Positions 1 to 7,333 of a stretch of DNA of 17,761 bases are shown one piece after another. The stretch spans positions 1 to 17,761 of the forward strand of contig CANRMK010000009.1 of NCBI GenBank assembly GCA_947631715.1. The letters are read 5' to 3'. Made by a program: the position numbers and the translations under genes. Numbering within the stretch: position 1 is the stretch's first letter; each line of letters starts with the position of its first letter. The notes below the pieces were generated by a model. It saw only the letters and a list, made by a program, of their open reading frames with translations, searched no databases and had not been told where the DNA came from. This DNA is from an uncultured Acetatifactor sp. (GTDB lineage: Bacteria; Bacillota; Clostridia; Lachnospirales; Lachnospiraceae).

Positions 1-2
1 AC

Positions 3-77
3 ACGCTGACGGGCGCACTGCTGGCCACCCTGGCGGGCACGGCAGCCAGCGTGATCCTGGCGGGGAGGATGGCGTGA
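3..77 (+). CDS. C-terminal end of an integral membrane protein (partial)
   Basis: Only the last 24 codons lie in the window; the gene starts upstream and ends with TGA at 75-77. The visible residues are almost all hydrophobic or small (TLTGALLATLAGTAASVILA, then GRMA), which is what a final transmembrane helix with a short polar tail looks like. The family cannot be told from so little. It converges on the minus-strand PEP/pyruvate-family gene with about 90 bases between them, and I see no convincing terminator hairpin in that gap. The base composition of these 77 bases is GC-rich, unlike the AT-rich block that follows. Confidence 0.55.
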   Translation, partial: TLTGALLATLAGTAASVILAGRMA

Positions 78-167
78 GGAAGCCGATAAGATACCATTTG
101 AGTAAGAAACTAAATTTTGACGCCTTTCATAGTTATCCTGTGTTTCCATTTTGATCTGCTCATGTTC

Positions 168-2135
168 TTATCCTCTGTATTCTTCCCCTTCACAATATTT
201 GTTCCTTGCATTTTCTTCAACAATTCCAGGAATATGGTTTTCGCGTAATATAATCGCCAAATGAGACAGCATTCCTCCTTTTTCAAATATGAACCCATTA
301 GAATAGGGCAGTAAAAGAGATAATGTAGGATGTGCGCTTTCACTGACAAAAATATACCGCTTTGTACTGTTGATATTATGCCTTTCCAAATACTGCCTTA
401 ACGCATCAGAACGTGTTGCCTCATAGAAATCACTTTCTGGAACAATACTGCGCCCTCTCAATATTTTTTTCAATTCTTCCAAATCATTTATGATACGGAT
501 CTCGCCGCTCATCTCTCCAGCAGAAATTTGATTGCGCAGCAGTTCTTCTCTCTTGATCCCATTTTCCTCAAAAGAAATATCATTCAAATATACTTTTTCT
601 CCCTCCATTTCCCATTCCGCTCTTGCATTCGGCATAATGCTCTGTACTTTTTCAGCCATACTGACTATCTGTAATATCATTTTTTCAGACAAGGCATAAG
701 AAAAATTCGAACAGTCTTTCCGAAGAAATTTTCTTTGTTTCTCATCAAACTCCCATTTTGCGGAGTAAATCTTTTCATCTTTGTGCTGTATTTTCCCTTC
801 CGGATCTACTATATAGGTCGAAAACGGCAGTTCGCCGCTTAAAAATCCTCCAAATCCTCCTGGAATAAATTCTATGTATATGCAGCCATCTTCCGTCATA
901 CCTGTATTCCCGCATGCGTCAGTAAATGTAATTTGCTGTAAGCGGACAATTCCATCTTCCTTTTCTCCTGATCCTTTTAAATAATCAACAACATCTTCTT
1001 TTGCCAATGTCCGGATTTCCTTATCTGACACGACCTTGTATATTCGGGCATCAAAGACAATTTTATCAAATACTTCCTGAGATAAGGTCCTTTGATTATA
1101 GAACAGATATCCTACTTCCGGGAATAAAAGGCCTGCTTCCAGTGCCGCTTTTCGCACATGATAATGTTTATCCATATACTTTTTATGAGTTCTTCTGACA
1201 GGACTCATATCATACTCTTCCATGATCTTTTCAGACAATGAATCCACATAAAAATTCTGATCTGTGACCACCTGTTTCTTAATTGTCGTAATTTGCCTGG
1301 CTTGCAATATATATACCTCGCCGTCCCTGGTCGCCCATTCAATATCCATCGCTTCTCCAAATATGTTTTCAATTTTTCTTACGGAACGCAATAACTGTGC
1401 GGACAGATCTTCAGTAAGTTCACCTATTTGTTCGGCTTCTGTTTTATCAAAAATGATTTCCTTTACCTCCTTTCCGCTGACAACATTTTCACAAGCGCCT
1501 CTTGTATAATTAAATATGTACTCTTCCTCTCCTGTCAGGGGATTAGCGGTGAACACTACCCCTGCATAATCCGCCTGAATTTGTTCCTGGACGATCACAC
1601 CCATTGTAACGTCTTCAGAAGGATCTACCAAATAGTTGTATTTTGAGGCGTATACCTGACTAATGGCAAGATATAGTCCTTTTGCATCCGTAACATCCAA
1701 TATTGTTTCAAAAGCGCCTGCATAACTCTTATCTGTTCCGTCTTCTACATTAGTGGAACTGCGGACAGCAATTACTTTCCCTTTGAACTTCCGGCATATT
1801 TCATCGCATAATTCCGTTAATTCAGTATTCTTTTTCTGTCCAGCGATCCATTGCCGTATTCCGGTATTTTTATTGTAAATATTTAGATTTCCTGCTAATT
1901 TCTCATATTCCTCCTGATGCTCTTTTATAAAGATCCTGTCCAAAAACTCACTGTTTAAATAAACTGCCTTGGGAACATTCATTCCTTCTTCATACATTCT
2001 CTCCAAAGAATACGCCTTATTTCCAAAGTGTTCACGTGTTACATTTACACATCCGGTCTCCATATAAGGAAACGACTCTGTTTCATGTATCCTGTCTTCA
2101 TTTATTGATTCAAAATGTACAAATTTCTTTTCCAT
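168..2135 (-). CDS. PEP/pyruvate-binding (PPDK/PEP-synthase family) protein with unusual architecture
   Basis: This 655-residue cytoplasmic protein belongs to the ATP-grasp plus swivelling phospho-histidine group (PEP synthase, pyruvate phosphate dikinase, rifampin phosphotransferase). The PPDK N-terminal ATP-grasp spans residues 35-285: GNKAYSLERM at 38-47, VRSSTNVED at 124-132, a VVFTANPLTGEE loop near 193-204, and DIEW..GEVYILQAR ending at 280. The C-terminal mobile domain has GGMLSHLAIILRE, with His625 as the expected phosphorylated residue. Residues 395-525 resemble a second, degenerate copy of the ATP-grasp second half. The protein stops about ten residues after the NHIPGIV strand, earlier than the family usually does. 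The ATG at 2133-2135 was chosen because a GGAGGA site precedes it; an earlier in-frame ATG at 2210 lacks one. The gene is much more AT-rich than its neighbours and sits alone. The acceptor substrate is unknown; free pyruvate, an antibiotic or another small molecule are all possible. Confidence 0.85.
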   Translation of the reverse strand: MEKKFVHFESINEDRIHETESFPYMETGCVNVTREHFGNKAYSLERMYEEGMNVPKAVYLNSEFLDRIFIKEHQEEYEKLAGNLNIYNKNTGIRQWIAGQKKNTELTELCDEICRKFKGKVIAVRSSTNVEDGTDKSYAGAFETILDVTDAKGLYLAISQVYASKYNYLVDPSEDVTMGVIVQEQIQADYAGVVFTANPLTGEEEYIFNYTRGACENVVSGKEVKEIIFDKTEAEQIGELTEDLSAQLLRSVRKIENIFGEAMDIEWATRDGEVYILQARQITTIKKQVVTDQNFYVDSLSEKIMEEYDMSPVRRTHKKYMDKHYHVRKAALEAGLLFPEVGYLFYNQRTLSQEVFDKIVFDARIYKVVSDKEIRTLAKEDVVDYLKGSGEKEDGIVRLQQITFTDACGNTGMTEDGCIYIEFIPGGFGGFLSGELPFSTYIVDPEGKIQHKDEKIYSAKWEFDEKQRKFLRKDCSNFSYALSEKMILQIVSMAEKVQSIMPNARAEWEMEGEKVYLNDISFEENGIKREELLRNQISAGEMSGEIRIINDLEELKKILRGRSIVPESDFYEATRSDALRQYLERHNINSTKRYIFVSESAHPTLSLLLPYSNGFIFEKGGMLSHLAIILRENHIPGIVEENARNKYCEGEEYRG

Positions 2136-2181
2136 GATTTTATTCTTCCTCCGTTTGTTATAAAGAACTCTCTCTATGGAT

Positions 2182-2210
2182 ATTTTAAACACCGTAAGCT
2201 TAGAAAGCAA
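2182..2210 (-). promoter_or_regulatory. Probable sigma-A promoter of the PEP/pyruvate-family gene
   Basis: Reading the minus strand, TTGCTT (2205-2210) and TAAAAT (2182-2187) are separated by exactly 17 bases. The -10 box lies 46 bases upstream of the ATG at 2135. The -35 box touches the edge of the transposase remnant. Called by eye only. Confidence 0.45.
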
Positions 2211-2217
2211 TAGACCG

Positions 2218-2334
2218 ATTAAAATTAACTATTACCCGCTCTTTGTTTATGACGGGCTGACCGGCGATCTGATAAAAGCGCAGCTGCAGGATGGAACAGG
2301 CATTTCCGATATGTGTTCAAGCGTTTTGTTTTGA
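2218..2334 (+). pseudogene. IS1380-like transposase fragment (remnant)
   Basis: This stretch translates in one frame to IKINYYPLFVYDGLTGDLIK followed by AQLQDGT, then non-conserved residues and a TGA stop at 2332-2334. The YHPL.(C/V)YDGLTGD.LK..LRDG pattern is, as I recall it, characteristic of the catalytic region of IS1380-family DDE transposases. Only about 30 residues of a protein normally over 400 residues long remain, with no recognisable rest on either side and no terminal inverted repeats visible, so the element is dead. It marks a past insertion or rearrangement beside the AT-rich gene. The similarity is recalled by eye; a profile search of the 30 residues would settle it. Confidence 0.6.
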
Positions 2335-2434
2335 AAAGTCAAAAAATGATGTACGGAGAGTGATTTATCGCTCTATGAATCATTCAGGTAAAATTATATT
2401 TTTGCAGAATTTTAACGAATCATTAAATTTGTAA

Positions 2435-2463
2435 TTGATTTCTTTCTGTTATGAGTTTATTAT
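2435..2463 (+). promoter_or_regulatory. Probable sigma-A promoter of the small RRXRR-like gene
   Basis: TTGATT (2435-2440) and TATTAT (2458-2463) are 17 bases apart, and an overlapping TATAAT follows at 2461-2466. The pair lies about 70 bases upstream of the ATG at 2537. The surrounding DNA (2335-2460) is very AT-rich and holds only a weak inverted repeat (AGAGTGAT / ATCGCTCT near 2359-2376) and two GAATCATT words. I see no gene there. Confidence 0.45.
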
Positions 2464-2479
2464 AATGCTATAAGCAGAC

Positions 2480-2557
2480 GGGGACGGCACCCATTACAAA
2501 AAACAGAGGGCTTATACCATTTTTAAAGCAAAGGGGATGACACCCATCGAAAAAAAC
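2480..2557 (+). repeat. Imperfect 25-bp direct repeat pair around the start codon at 2537
   Basis: The 25 bases at 2480-2504 and at 2533-2557 match at 20 of 25 positions. Both read GGGGAyGrCACCCAT, then three differing bases, then AAAAAAC. The copies are 53 bases apart, so they are not in the same reading frame. The second copy contains the ATG and first codons of the small gene; its GGGG abuts the start codon, too close for a normal ribosome site. The origin is unclear: local duplication, a mobile-element scar or a protein-binding repeat. Confidence 0.55.
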
Positions 2558-2983
2558 ATTTTGGTCGTAGATGAACAAGGCAATGAATATGAAGCTACTT
2601 ACCCCAGGCGGGCAAGAGGGCTGGTCAAAAATGGCAGGGCACGCTTCATTTCAGAGAATATGATATGCCTTGCGTGTCCGCCGGATAAAATGGAGGACAA
2701 AAGCATGCAGAACATTGATAATACAAATGCAGACAAGCTTACCATGAATTATGTGCTGGAGCAGATGGAGAAGATCGCCCAGCAGACGGAGTATCTGATG
2801 GAGGCCATCGAAAAGCTGGGCCAGATGCTGCCGGCAAGCGGCCCCGGTGATGTGGCAGGACAGGCCAAGGCAGAAGCGCTGGCGAGGATAGTAAAGCATC
2901 GGGAGGCTACAAATCAGAGGCTTATTAAATTTTACGAAAAGCTGTATGAGGATCTCATGAGAGGCGAAGCCGAGAGGCTTTGA
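2537..2983 (+). CDS. Small protein with RRXRR/PLMP-like N-terminus, unknown function
   Basis: The product is 148 residues, soluble, with no signal or membrane segment. Residues 8-50 (ILVVDEQGNEYEATYPRRAR, GLVKNGRARFI, then CLACPP) resemble the RRXRR-type pattern of a short strand pair, then (P)xRAR.L...G+A+(V/I), known from the N-termini of IscB-type proteins and some intron/HNH-associated proteins. The nuclease parts of those proteins are absent. Residues 65-145 are predicted helical and charged (MNYVLEQMEKIAQQTEYLME, KLYEDLMRGEAERL), possibly coiled coil. The start is uncertain: GGGG sits directly against the ATG, so translation may be weak or start elsewhere. The gene has its own promoter and a strong terminator, so it is transcribed alone. 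Similar small proteins occur in Clostridia as I recall, without assigned function. Confidence 0.75.
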   Translation: MTPIEKNILVVDEQGNEYEATYPRRARGLVKNGRARFISENMICLACPPDKMEDKSMQNIDNTNADKLTMNYVLEQMEKIAQQTEYLMEAIEKLGQMLPASGPGDVAGQAKAEALARIVKHREATNQRLIKFYEKLYEDLMRGEAERL

Positions 2984-2989
2984 GGCAAC

Positions 2990-3031
2990 AACGGCGCAGT
3001 CCAGTATTTATCGGGGCTGCGCCGTTTTTTT
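2990..3031 (+). terminator. Rho-independent terminator after the small RRXRR-like gene
   Basis: A perfect 10-bp stem, AACGGCGCAG (2990-2999) with CTGCGCCGTT (3017-3026), encloses a 17-base loop and runs into seven T residues (3025-3031). It begins seven bases after the stop codon at 2983. Confidence 0.92.
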
Positions 3032-3109
3032 GCACGGTGAAACAGGATAAAACTCAGGAGATGTGACATTGCCCGCAGTATGGGCAGTTTTGCACGTAAT
3101 GAGGTATTT

Positions 3110-3139
3110 TTTACACAAAAATCAGTTGTAAAATAATAA
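3110..3139 (+). promoter_or_regulatory. Possible promoter of the chemoreceptor gene
   Basis: TTTACA (3110-3115) and TAATAA (3134-3139) are 18 bases apart, about 46 bases before the ATG at 3186. Upstream at 3070-3086 a TGCCC/GGGCA inverted repeat with a 7-base spacer could be an operator. No sigma-28 promoter (TAAA...GCCGATAA) is visible here, which is notable for a chemotaxis gene. Confidence 0.3.
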
Positions 3140-3185
3140 TTCAGTAGGTAAGATTAAGTTGATGATCAGGAAAGGATAATGAGGC

Positions 3186-5168
3186 ATGGAACTAAAGAAA
3201 TTAAGTGAAAGCGTCAACAGGAAAGCGAATCTGCTGGTGAGGAGGATCATTGCCGGACTGTGTATTTTAGCCGGCGTGACGGTGCTCGCGATCATATGCT
3301 TCTACACCATCAGGGACAATGGAGAGAATGTCCGGCTGTACAGCTCAGAAATTGATAATACAATGTCGGAAAAAATAGCGTTCATCAATACGGTGGCTGC
3401 GGGGGTATCCCCGGACATGGCGAAAGAAGATTATCCGGATTATGTGGATGCCATGGCGGAGCTATATGATGATGTGTCGGCCGTGTATGTGTGTGTAAAA
3501 CAGGAGGGTGTCATCTATCAGGACGGGATAATGACATATATGTCAGGTGGATGGGTTCCGAAAGATGACTTTATTGTGTCGGAGCGCAGCTGGTATGCGG
3601 CTGCGGCTGCGTCAGACGATGTCTGTGTATCGGATCCTTATGTTGACGAACAGACGGGGAATATGTGCATTACACTTTCAAAGGCACTTTACAGTGACGG
3701 CGCTTTTATCGGGGTAGCCGGCATGGACATGTACATGGACGACCTGGTGGACATGATGGAGAGTTCCTACAAAGGAGGAAACTATGTTTTCTTGACCACA
3801 GGTGACGGAACGATTCTGACTCATCCCGATACAGATCTTGCACTGAGCGCCCAAAGCGCATCGACTGTCTCGGAGGCGCTGGGAGGGAAGTACCGCAGTG
3901 TCTGCGAAAAGCCGCTGACTACAAGGCTGATCTGGGATTACAAGGGCGGGATGAAATTTGCCGTCAGCGACAAGGCTGAGACCACGGGCTGGAATGTTGT
4001 GGCCGTCATTTCTCCTACAGGTATCCTGACGGTGATCGTTCTCACCATTCTTTTGGCAGCGGTATTGGGACTGGCGCTGGGCGGACTGCTGAAACGGCAG
4101 CTCACGGCGGGAATCAATCCCCTGTTTGCCCCGCTGGAGGAGCTGACGGCCAATGTAGGAAAAATTTCCGATGGCCGGCTGGATTACAGCTTTCAGGTAG
4201 ACAAACAGTCTCAGGAGGTCAACGCGCTGTCGATCGCGCTGAATGATACGATCAAGGGCCTGCAGCATTATATAGCGGAGATCACCAATACGGTGACTGC
4301 CATTTCGGAAAAGAATCTGGACTTTGATGTGACCGGGCAGTACGCCGGGGATTATGAGAAGATAAAAGATGCGCTGACCGATATCCTGAATGTTCTCAAC
4401 GGCAGCTTTGCAGAGATCAATGAGCAGGCGGCTGTTCTGCTTCAGTATTCGGATAACCTGTCCGCTACAAGCGAGAGCGTGGCGGAGGCGGCAGCTATGC
4501 AGAGCCAATCCGCACAGAGCGCATCGGCCGAAATGAAAAACCTCACGGACAATATGGAGAAGATCGCGGAATATGCCTCTGCCATCAAGAATAATACGGA
4601 CAGCGTCAACACCCGTCTGGCGGAGGGAAGCACGGAGATGAAAGAGCTTGTGGTGGCGATGGACGAGATCGTGTCCTGCTATGATGAGATTGCCGGTTTT
4701 GTGACGGAAATAAACGCCATAGCAAGCCAGACGAACCTGCTTGCCCTCAATGCAGCCATTGAGGCCGCAAGGGCAGGAGAGACCGGAAAAGGCTTTGCTG
4801 TGGTGGCGGATGAGATATCGAATCTGTCAGCAGGAAGCTCACAGTCGAGCGCCAGGATCAGCAGCGTGATCAGCCGATCCCTTAAGTCTGTGGAAAAGGG
4901 AAAGGAGCTTGTGGCAAGGACGGATAAGACGATCTCGGAGAGCGCTGAGTATTCTGCAGGCAATACAAAGATGGTGGATGAGATTGTTGGATTTGTAGAG
5001 ACGCAGAAGAGCTCGGCGGACGAAATTTCCGTAAGCATCAGAAAGATCAGCGATATGGTGGAAAACAATGCGGCAAGTTCGCAGGAAAATTCCGCGATTT
5101 CGTCAAATCTTAGAGAATGTGCCCGGTCATTGATGGATATGATCGCACAGTTCCGGCTGAAAAAATAG
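3186..5168 (+). CDS. Methyl-accepting chemotaxis protein with dCache sensor domain
   Basis: This 660-residue membrane chemoreceptor would sense an extracellular ligand and control CheA-CheY signalling. Transmembrane helices lie at about 21-41 and 280-302, and the extracellular dCache domain lies between them. The dCache motif is ERSWY (133-137), SDPYVDEQTG (149-158) and GVAGMD (176-181). R134, W136, Y137, Y152, D154 and D181 reproduce the residues and spacing of the amino-acid-binding dCache_1AA motif, with Phe129 where Tyr is usual. A HAMP-like region (303-360) and a second HAMP-like segment (361-415) follow, then the cytoplasmic hairpin whose conserved tip is EINAIASQTNLLALNAAIEA starting at 508. 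There is no C-terminal CheR-docking pentapeptide. The start ATG has AAAGGA nine bases upstream. No che or flagellar genes adjoin it, so it is an orphan receptor. Confidence 0.93.
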   Translation: MELKKLSESVNRKANLLVRRIIAGLCILAGVTVLAIICFYTIRDNGENVRLYSSEIDNTMSEKIAFINTVAAGVSPDMAKEDYPDYVDAMAELYDDVSAVYVCVKQEGVIYQDGIMTYMSGGWVPKDDFIVSERSWYAAAAASDDVCVSDPYVDEQTGNMCITLSKALYSDGAFIGVAGMDMYMDDLVDMMESSYKGGNYVFLTTGDGTILTHPDTDLALSAQSASTVSEALGGKYRSVCEKPLTTRLIWDYKGGMKFAVSDKAETTGWNVVAVISPTGILTVIVLTILLAAVLGLALGGLLKRQLTAGINPLFAPLEELTANVGKISDGRLDYSFQVDKQSQEVNALSIALNDTIKGLQHYIAEITNTVTAISEKNLDFDVTGQYAGDYEKIKDALTDILNVLNGSFAEINEQAAVLLQYSDNLSATSESVAEAAAMQSQSAQSASAEMKNLTDNMEKIAEYASAIKNNTDSVNTRLAEGSTEMKELVVAMDEIVSCYDEIAGFVTEINAIASQTNLLALNAAIEAARAGETGKGFAVVADEISNLSAGSSQSSARISSVISRSLKSVEKGKELVARTDKTISESAEYSAGNTKMVDEIVGFVETQKSSADEISVSIRKISDMVENNAASSQENSAISSNLRECARSLMDMIAQFRLKK

Positions 5169-5220
5169 AAATTCAGATCAGGCGCCGCACACTGTCTGGC
5201 AGTGCAAGGCGCCTGAATTT
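5169..5220. terminator. Bidirectional terminator hairpin between convergent genes
   Basis: AAATTCAG (5169-5176) plus CAGGCGCC pairs with GGCGCCTGAATTT (5208-5220) with a small bulge, and an inner ACTG/CAGT stem closes the loop. A/T-rich flanks on both sides give it a plausible role for the chemoreceptor (plus) and the DUF885 gene (minus, stop at 5258). The T-tract is broken (AATTTAATTT), so its efficiency is uncertain. Confidence 0.65.
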
Positions 5221-5257
5221 AATTTGCACACAGTGGGCTCTGACAGGCGAAACGGCT

Positions 5258-7183
5258 TCAGGCTGCGGCATTTGCGGTGGTGGGCTGAGGCGTCCGGTAA
5301 TATTTTTCCGGAAGCGTGGGAAGCGCTTCCGGCTCCGTAGAAAGCAGAGGAGTCTGTTCTATAAGAGACCACTTGGAAAGCTGCTCTTCCAGGGAGACAA
5401 AATCGGCAGGCCCGGCTTCCAGAAGAAAGCAGTGAAACTGGTAGTCAGAATATTCTTCGCCCCACAGTTCTTGTGCGGAGTCTTTTAGGTTCAGGATTTC
5501 CAGATATCCCAGATAGTATTTTAAATAATTGCAGGGCTCCTGTGCCACATAGGTATAGATGGCCCGGACGGCCGGATCGCTTTCTATGCCGAAGCTGTTC
5601 AACACTTGTGCTGCCTGGCTGTAGGAAGCGTTTTCATAGTGAACCATGATATCTAGTATGGAATAAAGGCATAGCTGCAGGCTGCGGTTATATTTTTCAA
5701 TCTGCGCATACAAAGCTTCCTGCTCCATGCCCTGTTCCTTAAGAAGCTGGGAGGCATAGTCAAAGGACAAAAATTCCGTGTACAGGGCCCAGCCCTCCAG
5801 GTAGCCTCCATACCAGAGCAGCTCCCGCACGGGCCGCTCCCCGCGGGCGGATGAGACCTGATTGCTGTATGCATTTTGATACATGTGCCCGGGATATCCC
5901 TCATGGGCAAGTGTCGTGTACAGATCCAGACCGGACAGAGTCTTGCGCTTGTTGATATAGATCACATTATGCCCGGTATCGTCCAGAGGGGCAGTGAGAT
6001 AAAAGGCAGGGGCGCAAAAAGGCTCCAGGCTTTCCGACACGCTTTTGAGATCTACTGTTGCAGTATCCTCTAAAAGGGCGGGAAAATCTTCCGCCATGCG
6101 CTGCTTTAGATCCTGCAGCATCTGTGAGGCTTCCTGGTAGGGAAATTCTACGGCTGTGTCTGCGGTGTAGCTGCCCGCCAGGTCGGGGTGTTCCTTTACT
6201 AACTGCTGCAGATCCCGGTACACAAGGGAAAACTGCCGGGACAGCATATTCTGGATTTCCTCCACGGAACGGTAGGAACCTGTTTCGGATACCAGAAGCG
6301 CCTGATAATATTCCCGGCCTTGGGGCAGGGCTGCCAGTCCTGTCAGGGGAATGCTTTCATCTTCCAACAGCAGGAGGCCGTCTCCCAGGGATCTGTATGC
6401 AGGAAGAACCACAGTTTTTAACAGCCGGTCATTTTCCATGATGTAATTCTGTGCGTCCGCCAGTGACAGCATACCCCGGCTGCACAGTTCCTGCAGCCGT
6501 TCCCGGAACGTGGTCTGCAGGAAGTGGGTATTGCTCTCGACCTGGTCTGCGGTGATCATGGTATCACACTGTTCTCTGACCTGCTTCAGACAAAGGGCGG
6601 GCATCCCAAGGCCTGCGGCATATTTTTCCTGTTCATAGGAAAGCAGGGAAGCGAGATATTCGTCTGTCTGTTCCAGAAGCTCCAGATAATCCTCGATATC
6701 CTGTCTGCTTCGGAAAGCGTACTCTGCCAGGAGGACAGGAAGCTGAGTCTGCATGCCGGAAGCGGGAGAAAGAGGCTCCCGGTAGTAGGAAAAACTGTTC
6801 AGATCGATGGAAGCTTTCAGAGATCTTGTCAGAAGCCTGCATAGATAAGCATCGGAATCGGACAGACTTTCCGTATGTATGGCGCGGAGGGCGGCCAGAG
6901 TGTTTTCTGCGGCGATCTGCCCGAGGCGGGCGCCCTCTGCACTGTAAGCCGGCAGCAGAGGGGTATAGTCATGAATTCCGTAATTTTCCGGATAAGCAAG
7001 AGAATAGTGCATGTTCAGCGTGTTTCCGGTCATTTCCTCCGTAAAGAGCCGAGAGGTAATATTGACAAAGCGCTTTTCATCCTGGCGGAATGTGAAGAGG
7101 AAAATGACGGTGGAACTGAAGACCAATAGAAGCGCAGCCATGAGCAGCAGCTGTTTCGCGGAAAGGGAAGTATGTTTTTTCAA
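5258..7183 (-). CDS. DUF885-family membrane-anchored metallopeptidase-like protein
   Basis: The product is 641 residues. A basic N-terminus (KKHTSLSAKQ) is followed by one hydrophobic helix at about 11-31 and no lipobox cysteine, so it is probably anchored in the membrane with the rest outside. The DUF885 signature is clear: HEGYPGH at 427-433, then GYLEGWALYTE with Glu463 about 30 residues further on. This matches the His-Glu...Glu zinc ligand layout of gluzincin-like peptidases. By family it is a putative zinc-dependent peptidase or carboxypeptidase; the substrate is unknown. Start choice: TTG at 7181-7183 has AGGTGA seven bases upstream, whereas the ATG at 7204 has no ribosome site, so I use TTG; the longer form would add seven residues. 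The gene is single, converging on the chemoreceptor and diverging from the pentose operon. Confidence 0.88.
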   Translation of the reverse strand: MKKHTSLSAKQLLLMAALLLVFSSTVIFLFTFRQDEKRFVNITSRLFTEEMTGNTLNMHYSLAYPENYGIHDYTPLLPAYSAEGARLGQIAAENTLAALRAIHTESLSDSDAYLCRLLTRSLKASIDLNSFSYYREPLSPASGMQTQLPVLLAEYAFRSRQDIEDYLELLEQTDEYLASLLSYEQEKYAAGLGMPALCLKQVREQCDTMITADQVESNTHFLQTTFRERLQELCSRGMLSLADAQNYIMENDRLLKTVVLPAYRSLGDGLLLLEDESIPLTGLAALPQGREYYQALLVSETGSYRSVEEIQNMLSRQFSLVYRDLQQLVKEHPDLAGSYTADTAVEFPYQEASQMLQDLKQRMAEDFPALLEDTATVDLKSVSESLEPFCAPAFYLTAPLDDTGHNVIYINKRKTLSGLDLYTTLAHEGYPGHMYQNAYSNQVSSARGERPVRELLWYGGYLEGWALYTEFLSFDYASQLLKEQGMEQEALYAQIEKYNRSLQLCLYSILDIMVHYENASYSQAAQVLNSFGIESDPAVRAIYTYVAQEPCNYLKYYLGYLEILNLKDSAQELWGEEYSDYQFHCFLLEAGPADFVSLEEQLSKWSLIEQTPLLSTEPEALPTLPEKYYRTPQPTTANAAA

Positions 7184-7333
7184 GGGGAATTCACCTGATG
7201 ACATTTGGCGTTGCTATAATATATGACAAATGGAAGAAAAAATACCGGGTCCCTTTGGCGATGCGGGCGGCGCCTGCGCTGTAGCAAGGGCCGCTGTGGG
7301 AAAATTTGGGCTTGAAAAGTTTTTGCGGAGAGT

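Noticed and set aside
82..89. Second perfect GCCGATAA (sigma-28 -10 box)
   Set aside because: No TAAA-like -35 lies 14-17 bases upstream, it sits at the end of a coding region, and the only gene downstream is on the opposite strand. Probably chance.
2218..2334. Intact small gene in the transposase-like segment
   Set aside because: The frame carries only about 30 transposase-like residues, ends in unrelated sequence and has no ribosome site, so it is recorded as a remnant.
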